The notes beneath the pieces are model-generated. The model had not been told where the DNA came from and made no database searches. It was given only the letters and a program-made list of their open reading frames with translations. Below are positions 1-11,564 of a DNA stretch of 64,000 bases, one piece after another (the stretch's first letter is position 1; every line of letters starts with the position of its first letter). This DNA is from Vanessa cardui (Eukaryota > Arthropoda > Insecta > Lepidoptera > Nymphalidae), in NCBI RefSeq assembly GCF_905220365.1, contig NC_061136.1, positions 9,651,702-9,715,701 on the forward strand, written 5' to 3'. Made by a program: the position numbers and the translations under genes.

Positions 1-2018
1 ACTACCATATAATACCGTAAATTAATACAAGGAATAAATTGGCATAACACGAACTTCTTAGCTTTCCATAGATTTATCGTTCGGATTCCTGGTCCATTGT
101 GTGGCAAAGAGAGAAACTCTAGGACGAGCAATCCAAGTGTAGTTTAAAGGGCCCGTTTACAATGTCCATCATCGCTTACACTCGCGCTGCCCTTCTTGCT
201 TAGCTATTATATAGGAACCTATTAGAATAGACGTATTAGATATATATTTTTTTCTTTTTTCCCCATAAATTACATATTTGTTCTAGCGAAAAACTGAGTG
301 CAATTTTTGACAGACCAAAGTCTTGTAGTAGGTTATAAAGACTTTTCTGGTGTAGTATTGTTCGCATAGTATCGCTCATAAATATAAACGTATAGTAATT
401 ACCGGAGTATTTATCATCGTAATATATATGCACTTGCAACATACAATACGATGCACTAAGCTTTACAAGTAGAGTAGGTCCAGTCTGGATAGCAAAATCT
501 TCAAATCGTCTGGTTTTCATCCGTATCCATTAAAATAGTCCACTCAGATGCATTACCTGGGATTGAATAGGTCTTGCTTTTAGAGGTAGCCTTAGTCGTA
601 TAAAGTTAATTTGTCTTTTATATGTGGGCAATCCTTTAATCTCTCTACTGAACGTACCAACAAGTTCCTCGCTGTATTGATTGTGGCAAGATTTATCAGA
701 GGTTTACGAGGTTACTCTAAGACCAGACGTTTGGGTGTAAATGAAAAAAAAAGCGCAAAATGCGCTGCAGTTTCTTAAAATACTTTTTCTAAATTTAGTT
801 TTATTAATATTTTCAGTATCAATATTATTATAGTAAAAGTCGCCTCATTTATTACTATAGATTAATATAATATTTATGTACATAAATACCTGCAAAATTA
901 AGAAAGTAGTACGCCCTACTCTTGAATAATAATTATACTTCAATAATTATTTAAAAATGCACACGTATACCAATAAAATCGTAAGTAAATTTCTAACATT
1001 TGATGAAACACTTTAAATTGAAACACTGGCTCTTAAAGTTATATACACATACATACTTTGTGCACATAACTTTATGAACTAATCGACAATATTTTGACTC
1101 GCCAACTTACGGTATTTGGGTATATCTTATATGAAAACTTTAAGGGAAAATGTAACATTGAAACTTATTTAAGTACCTTAATCATATATTTTAATGATTT
1201 TGAAAGTAAGATAATGTCTATTTTTTTTTCGTATAAAAATAATATAGCGTATAAAAATGTATTTAATGTGAAGTCGACTTTCTTCAGATGAAACGTCCTT
1301 AAAATTCCAATGTCACCGTTCTTATCACAAAAACTGAACGAGAATCGTAAAAAGCTCCAAGTCTACTAAGTTCAAGATTACGAAATCAAATTATATGAAT
1401 TGCGAATGCTAACTCGTAATGATTATTACCAATTTTAAATATTTTTTTGGTAGCACGTCTGTGGAGACACAATAATCAATCGACAATAACTTACATAATG
1501 AGTTAATATATAATTATTTTACTATAGTAATGAATTCTCGTTAAAGTTGTAGTAAGATCAACAAAAAGTTCCTATAAGAAAAAGTTCTCTTATGCTTCGA
1601 AATATAAAATCGATTCTTGCGAGCTAAAATTCATCGTAAACAATATCGATGTATCGCTAAATAAGAAATACCTTGATTGTCATGTCTCAAACTCTTACTC
1701 CATTGTACAAAAATGGCTTGTCATGTCGTTATGTTCACGCATGCATTGTGTATACATACATACATTCTTTCTCATCGAATCGAATAGAAAAATGATGAAC
1801 CCGCAGATATATACAGGGAATTGATTAAATAATGTTTGTACGTAAAAAAGAAATAAGTTATTTCCTTACAACTTGTTCTTTTGTGTTTTTCCTATTAAAT
1901 AGAAAATCTTGAGATCTTTATCAAAATATTTTTTCTAATAAATGTTTTATGACAATAATAAAATAAAAACAAAGTCAGGTACATTTGACTAGTGTAGCGT
2001 ATATGTACCTCCTAAATG
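1..2018. other. 5' intergenic DNA, no gene seen
   Basis: AT-rich sequence with no recognisable coding region, RNA gene or mobile element. The minus-strand frame at 236-520 (94 codons) shows no domain and no splice support. By position it lies on the Ubx-facing side of abd-A if the usual bithorax order holds, but Ubx itself is not in the window. Confidence 0.6.
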
Positions 2019-2360
2019 GTACGTAAAAGTATTGGGAGCGAAAAGTCGCTAAATTTGAGGCGTTCTTGGAGGCTTTTGAGGAAAGCCCGAAGCTGGTGTT
2101 ATAGGCAATGAGAGGGCCGGGAGGGAAGGCTCTATCGGCACTTTACACGCTCTACCGGAGCTAACCTCCGCCCAAATGTAATAACACGCCGCCTGCTCTC
2201 TGTTTCAATTTGGGAACAAATTGAAATTGTTTTTATTTGAATAATATTACTATAGCAGACTCTATGTGGATTGAGAAATGATAGTTATTGTATTGCTTAC
2301 TGTCTCGGAATTATATTATTGTTGTCGGTCCGTCGTCACGGCCGGCCGCGTTTTTACGTA
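2019..2360. other. GC-richer intergenic block, possible regulatory element
   Basis: The block stands out from the AT-rich flanks with runs such as GAGAGGGCCGGGAGGG and CTCCGCCC, and ends with CGGCCGGCCGCG. It contains a 9-bp inverted repeat (TTTCAATTT / AAATTGAAA) around 2207-2230 and no ORF. It could be a conserved non-coding element or a decayed repeat. Confidence 0.35.
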
Positions 2361-2609
2361 CTTACGTACTTGCTATTGTTTAATTTTATTCTTTTAATGT
2401 AGGAAATAGTCTTTGATTTCGTATAGAGTTATTGTGTTGAATGCGTGTAACGGCTAGAAGCCGTTGAATAACATTAATGTAACACATTTTTACATCATGT
2501 TTATTACATACATTTTATTTTATTTTATTTTATAAGTCCTATTTGTAAATATATTTGTAACATTGAACTATTAATAATCAAACTGTTATTAAAAAAAAGT
2601 AAAAAAACC

Positions 2610-2648
2610 AAGTCTCTTAACCATATAGCTTAAGAGTTAAAGAGACTT
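2610..2648. repeat. Imperfect inverted repeat beside SINE copy 1
   Basis: Arms AAGTCTCTTAAC (2610-2621) and GTTAAAGAGACTT (2636-2648) pair with one bulged A across a 14-nt loop. No function can be assigned. Confidence 0.6.
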
Positions 2649-2701
2649 AGTAAATTGTAATCGATGAATACAAAGTTACCCCCAAAAAAGTATGGCTAGT
2701 T

Positions 2702-2848
2702 TTTCATGACCTTCCACCAACCCGCATTGGATTCCACCAACCCACATTGGAACAGCGTGGTGGAATATGTTCCAAACCCTCTCCTTAATGGAAGAGGAGG
2801 CCTTATCTCAGCAGTGGTAAATTTACAGGCTGTTACTTTCATGACCTT
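2702..2848 (+). mobile_element. SINE copy 1, 5'-truncated, with target-site duplication
   Basis: This is the 3' part of the tRNA-derived SINE whose full copy lies at 22519-22860 (shared block GGAACAGCGTGGTGGA and the GGCCTT..CAGCAGTGG..ACAGGCTGTT end). A 12-bp direct repeat, TTTCATGACCTT, flanks it exactly at 2702-2713 and 2837-2848, showing insertion by target-primed reverse transcription. The first 20 bp of the block (2712-2731) are tandemly duplicated at 2732-2751 with one difference. The (TTG)n tail is reduced to almost nothing. An open frame over the element (2706-2888) has no meaning. Confidence 0.85.
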
Positions 2849-5170
2849 AATTTATGTTTATATTTTAGCACACTATCTGATACTTTGACAACAGACATGG
2901 ACCAACTCCACCTCATTTAATCGCAATCAGTATCTTTCATAAAGTTTCATACAAGAAAATACATCTTTATAAAAATTTACTTAGATTACTTTTATCGGAT
3001 ATCACATATTACAAATCATTTTTTATAAAAAGTATTAAAAATCTTAATTACATATTTAACGATCATAACTTTTTATCGAGCATTGGAATTATCTTACTTT
3101 TAACTGTATTCACACCTCTAATAGCCCAAATATTTGTAGACAGCTGACTTACCATTAATTACATAAACATTTTAAATAAATTAAATACAGATAATTACAG
3201 TACGATAGCCTTAATCCTCTTGTAGCTATATATATTTTATAAATGTATTTTGGCCTTAACGTTGGATGTTTCTGCGTGTGATGTTTTATATACATACGTA
3301 TATGTATATGTTAATTATGAAGTATAATCCAGCATTCTAATAAAGTCACATTTTATATAATATTACTTACACACAATACTAGTCTCCTAAAACTCGTGTA
3401 AATTACATCTGTTAGATTATTATTTTCTTAGGATAAGAATAACCTACGTGCTATTCCAGACTGTAATCTCTTTGCCAAATTTCATTCAAATCCCTTCATT
3501 CGTTCTGTAGAACATTTATACTATGAGTAAGATAGATTAAATATCATCAATGGCAGTTAGTTGTTACTCCTTTAACAGCGTAAAGTCAAAAGCTTTGCTT
3601 CTATCTTGTATGGCACATTCACTAGATCGTCGAATCTCATACCACCTTAGTTTAGACTTTCGCTCGAAAAGGCATTTTAGTTCAATACCAGCTTAATATT
3701 AATTTATTAATATTTTACTGTTTGCCTTTTGGTAGATATTTTTTCTTTTACAACTAAGCTGAGGGTATTTTTTATAACAACATATTACTTACAACGTAAC
3801 AGATTTCATTATTCATTTGTCATCAGAAGGCTGAAGCTGTAATTCGTTGGTGTTTTAATATGTAAGTACTATTAAATTTGCAAATAAAGGTACTAAGATA
3901 AGATTTTTTTTCAATAAAGTGTTCATTAGTGTTTAGTTAAAAGTGGTCACAGCGTATTGAGTTTTATATAAATAAACTACACTACCAGTTTTATATGTGC
4001 ATTTATTATTTATTATAGTAAAAGAGCTGTTCAAAAATTGTAATTATTTTGTCCAATTGTAGTAAAACTAGCTAGTCATTTACCATAAGAATTAGTCAAA
4101 CATGAGGCTAAAATTTCAATCATTTGCAACATTCGGCTTACCAAATTATATTATTAAGGTCATTGACCGTAAAATAGGCTGATTAATATACTATTAATTA
4201 TTGTTGTTATATATTTATACTAACTAACATCATTTATACGTAATTCCTGTAGGAGAACATCGCTGCATCCTTTATCAAGGGGAGAGGGGCGTTGGAAAAA
4301 TTGCACATAAATATTGAAGCTGCCACTTACACGTGCGCCCGCTGCTTTACTATAGCTAAATGTGGATATACCCTTACTATTTCTTACTGTTAATATATAA
4401 ACTTTAAAATGTTTGCCGTTTTAAGTGAAGAATGTAAGAGTTAATTATTAAATTTCGTTTTAAACTCAGTATATTTGCAATGATTTTTTTATATCATTAT
4501 TATTAAAACTAGATGTACCTATTAATAAATTTTACTGTTGAATTAACTTCTCTTAATTGAATAATTATTTGCTTAATAAAAATTAACGCACTAGAAATAA
4601 TTAAATTTTGAGGTCAATAATTATTGCTTAGAAACATAATTATTAGTTCAGAAGCTTATATTGTAATAGAAGATAGTACAATATGTTTATAATTGGTAGA
4701 CAGGCTATTGCGTGCTGATATTATGTGGTCATTGCCTTCTTTAATTTCTTTCATCACCACTATAATTTACTTATATTCTCTATACTGTAGTTATACTAGC
4801 TCAGCTCATTCATTATTTAAACCAAAACAATAATATGTATTGGTGTTGATGGCATACTATGCATTAGTATGCATATGATGAAAGGGATGAAAGCATTTGT
4901 GCAAGTGTATTATTTTGACACCTACTAATAAAAATAACTATTATTATATTTAACATTACACAGTATGTAGGTGATAGTAATTTGATAACAAACAGCATCA
5001 TGATGGTCCGTTTATAAGCACTAATGCGTAACTTGTAAGACAGGAAATTTGTACAAGAATGTGACTAGATCAAGAAATGCCTTTAGATAATAAAATAGCT
5101 GATTTATGTACCTAAAGTTTAAAAATATTCTACAAAAAAAATAGTACTAAAATAGAATTCTTATTAATAA
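2849..5170. other. 5' intergenic DNA, no gene seen
   Basis: AT-rich throughout. A slightly GC-richer patch near 4255-4365 contains GGGGAGAGGGGCG and ACACGTGCGCCCGCTGC, possibly a small regulatory element. No repeats with clear ends, no RNA genes and no coding exons were recognised. Confidence 0.5.
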
Positions 5171-5350
5171 TGAACCGAACGATCCACGCTAGTCCCAACC
5201 GGCTGGTACGGCGCGAGCCCTCCTTCTTTTTCTTGTAGCAAATTTCGCAACAATCTCACTTATTATGCCACACAAATATCCGCGCCCCCGGCCGCCTCTA
5301 GACGTGAAATTAAAATTTCCCACTTACCCCCGCTTGTGTACGACGGTAAT
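5171..5350. other. GC-rich intergenic island
   Basis: Two GC-rich parts (about 5190-5222 and 5280-5345, including CGCGCCCCCGGCCGCC) stand in AT-rich DNA 5.6 kb upstream of the abd-A start. There is no ORF and no recognisable transposon feature. A cis-regulatory element is the simplest guess. Confidence 0.35.
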
Positions 5351-5765
5351 AGCTTAATAAATATTGTTTCCTACCTAAGTACAAATTTAAAAACTAAGAT
5401 ACACTTATATATGCGTGATATCTGATACTTCGTAATATTTGGATGAACAGAACGATATCTTAATCTTAATAATAATGAAAAAAAATTTGGTTTTAATTGT
5501 TATAACGTAACATCAAATATCTGAGTTGTTGGCATATATGTCATTAAGCTACTGTGTTGTTTTATACCTGATATAAACCAATTCCATTTAGGTATTATGA
5601 TATTTAATTACATTAAATATAATTTGCATTTACTTTTTGTGCTGATTAGGCTAATGCTTTTGATTAAAAGTACAATTTATTATCTTATTAAACAAGTACA
5701 TATCATATAGTCTTAGTAATAATTCTTAAATGATTTAATATTTTCACTACAAGTTTAATAATGGT

Positions 5766-6105
5766 CCATTCCTTCAATAACAACAACAACAGCCTGTAAA
5801 TTCCCACTGCTGGGCTAAAGGCCTCCTCTCCCTTTGAGGAGAAGGTTTGGAACATATTCCACCACGCTGTCCCAATGCGGTTTGATGGAATACACATGTG
5901 GTAGAATTTCTATGAAATTTGTCACATGCAGGTTTCCTCACGATGTTTTCCTTCACCGCAGAGCACGAGATGAATTATAAAGACAAATTAAGCACACACA
6001 CACAGAAACAGCGGTGCTTGCCTGGGTTTAAGCCCGAAATCATCGGTTAAGATGCACGCGTTCTAACCACTGGGCCATCTCGACTCCTATTTTCCCATTC
6101 CTTCA
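5766..6105 (-). mobile_element. SINE copy 2, near full-length, with target-site duplication
   Basis: Read on the minus strand, the element starts with the tRNA-like head (GAGTCGAGATGGCCCAGTGG, ending near 6086), followed by the body and a (TTG)n tail at 5777-5792. The head contains a Pol III A box (TGGCCCAGTGG). The B-box region has decayed (GGCTTAAACCC). An 11-bp direct repeat CCATTCCTTCA flanks it at 5766-5776 and 6095-6105. Eight extra bases lie between the head and the right repeat. The two short minus-strand frames here (5703-5956) are SINE translations, not genes. Confidence 0.9.
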
Positions 6106-6208
6106 TTGACATTAATTCCAATACTCTTAATAAGCATATTAAAATATTTTAAGTACTTGCGTTAATTCTGATTTGCTCTGAGTTTTAATCACATTTATTT
6201 TGTTTCAG

Positions 6209-6237
6209 GTGACATTAACAATACAGTGATCAAAAAG
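6209..6237 (+). other. Candidate 29-nt microexon with strong splice signals
   Basis: A pyrimidine-rich tract ending TTTGTTTCAG (to 6208) precedes, and AAG|GTAAGC follows (donor at 6238). The enclosed 29 nt is open in one frame (DINNTVIKK, with its first codon split). It is on the abd-A strand, 4.7 kb upstream of the start codon, so it could be a leader exon or an exon of a non-coding or read-through transcript from upstream. No match to a known protein is recognised, and chance pairing of splice-like sites is possible. Confidence 0.3.
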
Positions 6238-7106
6238 GTAAGCAGAATATTTTCCATTTTCAAAACGTAGTTTTAATAGATGCATATACTTACCTATACG
6301 TACGTATATTATAAAAAAGTTCTAATTAGAAAATTGTGTCTATTTTTGATAAGTACATTTCATATACTAGTAACTAATAACAAATACACTTTAGTAGGGT
6401 ACTAAATCAAAAGTAATCTGATACTATTAAATAGAAATAAATTTAAAAATATCATTAAGATGTAATCCGTGGATACTTAGAGCCATTTCTCGCTTTGATG
6501 AACGATTTCGAGTGACAAAACAAGTCCAAATCGAATTTAAAAGTGTTCGTTCTATAAACTGATCGTTAAATCTCGCAACGATAGTTGTAAATATCTCGAG
6601 GAGTTGAACGTTTTTACGATTGACATTCGCTCCTCCCACCTGGGACCTCGAGCCCATGTGATCGCTACACATCGATCCCCTATAAAACCTACCATCATGG
6701 CCTGTCGGCGATTCTTTGCTCCGAGCGAAATTTTACACACTATAAAATTTTACACGATCTTTAGACAATTATTTATTTGTTCATGTAATGTTTTACCACT
6801 TGAGTGTATAATCAAATACAATTCAGATTTTATAGGTTTTCGAAAGTTGTTACATAAAACGATCATAAATTTGCAACACTGAGAACAAAGTAAATTTATA
6901 TATACATAGATGTATGTGTGTGTATATGAATAATACTTACATTAATATCCTTGTAACTATTTACTGGGTAGCCATCTGTTAGGCGGATTTATATAGCCAT
7001 GTTAGAGCAAGAAATTTAATAGCAGTGCATATAGTCTTACATTCATAAAATCGTTAATAAATATTGTTTATTTTTCATACAGTTAAGACTTATATTGCTG
7101 AGTAGG

Positions 7107-7295
7107 TTTTGCCCGTGGCTTTGCTCGCGTTTAAAGATTTGGTTGTCAGGTATTATTCATACTATATGGGTTATTCTGACTTTTGAACTATATTATTGTA
7201 AAATTTTATTAAATTTTACTTAATAGTTTTGGAGTGGTAGAGTAACAAACATCAATACATACAAACTGTCGCCTTTATAATATTAGTAAGTATGG
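7107..7295 (+). repeat. Diverged interspersed repeat
   Basis: It begins TTTTGCCCGTGGCTTTGCTC and ends with ACTGTCGCCTTTATAATATT. The same start and end pattern recurs at 52076-52266 (CGGCTTCGCACGGGT and ACTTTCGCATTTATAATATA). I associate this layout with a common repeat in butterflies and moths. There is no ORF. Likely a retroposed fragment; the family is not named. Confidence 0.5.
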
Positions 7296-7809
7296 TCATA
7301 TTTCAAGCAAATGCATCAAAACCAATACTTCAATTAATTTAATGATAATGTCAAAAATTGTAAAACGTAAAGTATTTCGTATTGGTCAATATTCTGCGTT
7401 CTTACACAGATGCGTCCTGAACCAAGTTCGACTAGGATTTTATTCATCACTTAATGGACTTTTTTATTCCATGAGTCATATCTTAACTAAGTTGTGATAT
7501 TAAAAATAACTTATGTATTATCACATTACTATTTGTAAATGAGATTATTTGTCTAGCGGGTAGATAAAAATACAAGTTTAATAGCGCTACATTTAAATTT
7601 ATAATAATGTATACATTAAAGTAAGTAATAAAGTTTTTGGTTTATATCCAATAAATAATATATATATCTATTTATTTATCTATTTTAATGTCAATAAGTA
7701 ATCTATCTTTTACATCAAAGCTAAGTATTTATTGATTTGAAGACGTTACATATAAAAAATTGAAGTAATTGTATTTTACTGGCACAATCTGTCATTAAAA
7801 TGGTGGAAA

Positions 7810-7955
7810 AGAGTTTCTTGTCGGTTCTTCTGTGTAGAATCTACTTTCCGAACCGGTAGTAGCTTTATAAATAATCCAACTTCAACACTGTAGCATGACG
7901 ATTCAAAATCTTATATGAGACTACGTCAATAAAGAATTTTATGAATTTGTTTTTT
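7810..7955 (+). mobile_element. Non-LTR retrotransposon 3' end (copy A)
   Basis: The sequence from GAGTTTCTTG through CTACTTTCCGAACCGG is nearly the same as that at 53535-53581, about 46 kb away. It is followed by a weak poly(A)-like end (GTCAATAAAGAATTTTATG). I recognise this as the 3' end of an abundant lepidopteran LINE-like element, with no coding part left. The exact family is uncertain. Confidence 0.55.
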
Positions 7956-10496
7956 TATAAGTAATATCATATAGGTATATATTTATATACCTAATTATAA
8001 CGTCTTATGTATATCTCGACTTGAGAAATTATAATCGATTAAATAAAATTGTATTAAAACTTATTTTTCTGTCAAATATGTTAACTAACTAACTTGGGTT
8101 TTTCTTAATTCTTTCAAAACGTAGATATTAATGTTATAATACAATCATAAAAATATAACCTACAATTATTTTTTATTTTTGACAAATAAAATTGGAAACA
8201 CTAAGGTAACGTACCTACCTTTGTGTTTTTTATTAATGAATGGTAAGGTAAGTTTCTTCAAATTACCTTGTAAGAATAACTTATATGATTAAAAATGTTA
8301 CTAAAGTCTTCATACTAATTAGATTTTAATCAAGTGGTCCGGATTGTAAACAAAAAAACTGTTATAAAATCAAGTGTGTGTTCAGTGAAAATTGTTATTC
8401 TACATACCGGTAAGTTCCTATACTGTAGTGTACCTTTCTATAACTTACCTCATTGTATCTGAAAATTTAATAATGAAATAAAACAATATATAAAAACAAT
8501 GAACTGTTTTATTAAAATAAACCTATAAGTATGTCCTAAGTTATTATCTGTACTTATAATATCGGTAAATAATTCAATTTTTTTAATAAAATAATAATCA
8601 AGTTCTACAAAGAATTACCTATACTTATTAAGTATAACGAGTTTGAGTTTTGCCAGTGGTTTGGACGTACGAGTAACAGACAGACAAACACACAGAGAAT
8701 ATAGCTTATTAGATTACTTTCGGATGGGTAAGTATCGGTGCAAAAATAAAGTTCTACACAAAGGTATAGCATTACAATTTAACCTACTTACCTTTACTTA
8801 TAAACCCTAAAAATATACTTGTTGAAACTTTATATTATTAAAATAGGTGACAAGCTTAAAACAAATTAGAAAATAAATTCTTATATGAAAATTATAAACA
8901 AGTCGTATAAAGAACTAATAATAAATTAGCATGGGACTAATCTATAAGCATATAAAAATAACAAATTATTGATCTCATTATATAGAGTTGTTCTATTTTT
9001 AAAATGTAATGACTTAATATTTTAACAATCAGTTTCCAATAATTATTTCCAATAAATACGTAATAATAAATCTAGCAAAATTTACACGTAAAAATATATG
9101 TCTGGGAAGAAAGATATTCATTTAATCTAAGTATTATAAAAAAGGTAAGTAAAAAATATACAATTATACCTAGGTATATTATGTATGGAGTGTATATGAG
9201 TGTTATTGCTTGAATTTAGTTAAAGTATACATTTTTGTTTTAATATATATTTTGGATATTTTATAAATCATATAATCTTTTATTTGATTAACTATTTATA
9301 ATTTTTACCTTCATTTAATAGTAAATTTAAAATGTATCTAAATGTACCAATATTTTATATTATTATCATAATTTAACTTAAAAGTACCTACTTAGATGTC
9401 CTACCAATTACTTAACTTTTTTCTTATTCTAACTTTTAATTATTTATCAAGTCATTAATAAAATTAATAATTTTTATTCATAGAGTAATTATTTATTTAT
9501 AAAACGAAGTAATGTAAGGCATTAAAGTGCTCTATTATCGTTCATTGATTAATAAACTTAAGCATAATACTTTTTGTTTTGAATAAAAAAAAATCAATTG
9601 GCGAACAATAAAAAAATATGATCAAATCATAAAACGAATGACCTAAACTGTCCATATCGAGCTCTATATACATTTACGGCATAAACATCACAATAACAAC
9701 ATAAAACCTATACTTATGCAATGTTCTACTGCCACACCGTCGTACCGCCGACCTGATAAAGCTGAAAAGGCAAGTTAAGCCTATAAAAACCATGCACTAA
9801 ACACTAACCAACAATCAAAACTGTAATAAATAAATAAACATCTCACGCAATAAACGGTTTTATTTAAATAGTCGTAAAGATTGTTATTGCTCACGTGCTC
9901 GATGTTGTTACGACTTGTGAGTATGAATGAAATGCGTAAGAGAGATGGAACGTCTGTTGGAGAAGGATGCACGTTAGCAGTTCGACCACGTGGCCGGCGT
10001 AACACCGCTTAGTGCAATTCTTGTTGGATTTTATTATAAAATTATTATTGATATTGTGGGTTTCTAATAAGTTTTTTTACACTTGACAAAATTTTGATTT
10101 TTTTATTAATGGACAAAAAGCACAGCAAATAACATGTTTGAACCAAATTAAAACAGTTGTTAAGAATTATTTTTTTTTAGGTCGTAAGTTTTTTTTTCAT
10201 CCTATTTAAATTACGATACAAACATTTTCAATCAAGTAGAAATGACATAAAATTGTAATATGATTGTTTGTTAACTTCCAATACCACTATAAAACTAGAA
10301 TTGATCTGAAACTATACCCTTTAATTATATTTTTTGAGAATATTTTTAATTATACAATCGACAAATTAGGTGTCAAAATTATTTTCATTTTTTTTTTCAT
10401 TTATAAACAAAAAAAAATACAAAATGAATTTCACTTATAAATATGACAAAACAATCCTGAACTCAAAATAATACAAAATTCTTGGTGCTGTACCGC

Positions 10497-10700
10497 TTAA
10501 GGCCATTCATTTTGACAGCTAGAAGTGCCGGAATGGTTTGTGATTGGCGGTGAATGTTCTGCACCGGAATACTATTGGCGTAGAAGAGGAGAACGCGGGG
10601 TTGCGCGGGGCCTGGCGCCATTACGAACAATGGCCGGCTGAATGGTCGTTAGCAAAAAGCTTTTATCTCTTTCTAATATAAGCCACGCAGGTAGGAATTA
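10497..10700 (+). promoter_or_regulatory. Candidate abd-A proximal promoter and leader
   Basis: Base composition changes here from very AT-rich to GC-rich, directly upstream of the first coding exon. Two inverted CCAAT boxes (ATTGG at 10543-10547 and 10574-10578), each followed by CG, lie 31 bp apart. The core motif of Pleiohomeotic/YY1 (GCCAT) occurs at 10502-10506 and 10617-10621, and on the other strand at 10630-10634. This is the sort of motif grouping seen at Polycomb-regulated Hox promoters. No convincing TATA box or initiator could be assigned. A pyrimidine-rich stretch followed by CACGCAG at 10684-10690 could instead be a splice acceptor from an upstream leader exon, so the region may be part promoter and part leader. 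Confidence 0.5.
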
Positions 10701-10970
10701 ATGAGACGGAGAGGTTTCTGGCGCGTCGTCCCTCACGATAAAGGCGTCTCGCTCGCACGCACGTGCTACGTTTCGCCGTCTCACGTGCGGCGCGCGGCAG
10801 CGGTAACGCTCGCCACGACGGGAATTCAGAGTCGTAGAGCCTCATACGCGGGTCATAAACGATCCGCGGCCATAGTAGAGGTGCACGCGCGAGAATCGAT
10901 CCGAATCGCCGGCGATAAACGCATCTCCCGCGAGGCGATCGTCGCGCGCCGCGTCGCCGCCGAGCGATGA
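10701..10970 (+). other. Upstream ORF overlapping the abd-A start codon
   Basis: An 89-codon frame opens at 10701 and its TGA (10968-10970) overlaps the abd-A ATG (10967-10969) as ATGA. The predicted peptide is strongly basic (many Arg and Ala) and resembles no family I know. Its composition follows the GC-rich leader, so the amino-acid content is probably incidental. The ATG has T at -3, a weak context that would favour leaky scanning. If the leader includes 10701, this frame could reduce abd-A translation or allow termination-reinitiation. It is real as an open frame; that it is translated is inference. Confidence 0.35.
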
Positions 10971-11564
10971 GTTCCAAGTTCATCATCGATAGCATGCTCC
11001 CCAAGTACCACCAGCAGTTCCATCATCAGAACTTGTTCGCGGGTGCTGGAGCATCGCCTATTGAGGCATCACTGTCCTCATCGCTGTCATCATCGTTGTC
11101 GACGTCGCTCTCCTCGTCGTTGTCTGGTGGACTAGGGGCGGCTGCGCTGGGGGCCGGCTCGCCAGGGGCCGGGAGCCCGCAGCGCTCCTCTTCGTCATCG
11201 TCGGCGTCACCAGGCGCGCCGGCGAGGATGTACCCGTACGTTTCTCACCACCAGCAGTTCGGAGGCTCTGTGCCGTTTCCAACTGGCGGTGGTCTCTCGG
11301 CTGACGACAAAAGTTGCCGCTACCCGACAGCTGTGGGAGGAGATCCGATGGTGAATTATGCATTGGGCCAACACAACGGCGGAGCCGCGGTCTCGGCTGC
11401 GTCGGCTAGTATGGCAGCAGCGGCGCAGTTTTACCACCAAGCAGCAGCATCTGCAGCCTCGGCCGCTTCTGCAGCCTCAGTGGATGCGATGGGCGCGGCG
11501 TGCTCGCAGCCCTCCGCCCAGCCTCTGCCAGACATACCTCGTTATCCATGGATGTCAATCACCG
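10967..11564 (+). CDS. abd-A: abd-A coding exon 1 (AbdA N-terminal region to YPWM)
   Basis: This exon encodes residues 1-199 plus the first base of codon 200. The ATG at 10967 is supported by an in-frame TAA at 10916-10918 with no Met between, and by the N-terminus MSSKFIIDSMLPKY, which I recognise from other insect AbdA proteins. A Ser/Leu/Gly-rich stretch (about 30-86) is followed by MYPYVS at 88, the point where the shorter Drosophila protein begins. Then come a conserved AQFYHQ block inside an Ala-rich region (140-178) and the hexapeptide YPWM at 193-196, the Exd/Pbx contact. The exon ends ATC ACC G before GTAAAT. Retaining the intron would add ten codons and stop at 11599, giving a 210-residue protein without a homeodomain. 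The exon is far richer in GC than its surroundings. Confidence 0.96.

Larger units (their letters stand above)
6238..10496. other. 5' intergenic DNA upstream of the abd-A promoter
   Basis: Mostly AT-rich. It contains two old repeats (7107-7295 and 7810-7955), a GC-richer patch near 6600-6725 and, closer to the gene, two CACGTG E-boxes near 9893-9898 and 9987-9992 in a patch from 9720 to 10010. A fragment near 8650-8705 (GAGTAACAGACAGACAAACA) is probably another piece of old interspersed repeat. The overlapping short frames at 6427-6882 on both strands, and the 74-codon frame at 9781-10005, show no domains. Confidence 0.5.

Noticed and set aside
5703..5956. Two minus-strand frames of 60-64 codons that share peptides with a frame at 22670-22861.
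   Set aside because: The shared peptides arise because both lie in copies of the same SINE.
10684..10696. CACGCAG followed by GTAGGA as a firm splice site just upstream of exon 1.
   Set aside because: It reads about equally well as acceptor or donor, so no leader intron boundary is called.
11058..11440. Two minus-strand frames and a second plus-strand frame over exon 1.
   Set aside because: They are shadows of the GC-rich, repetitive AbdA N-terminal coding sequence.
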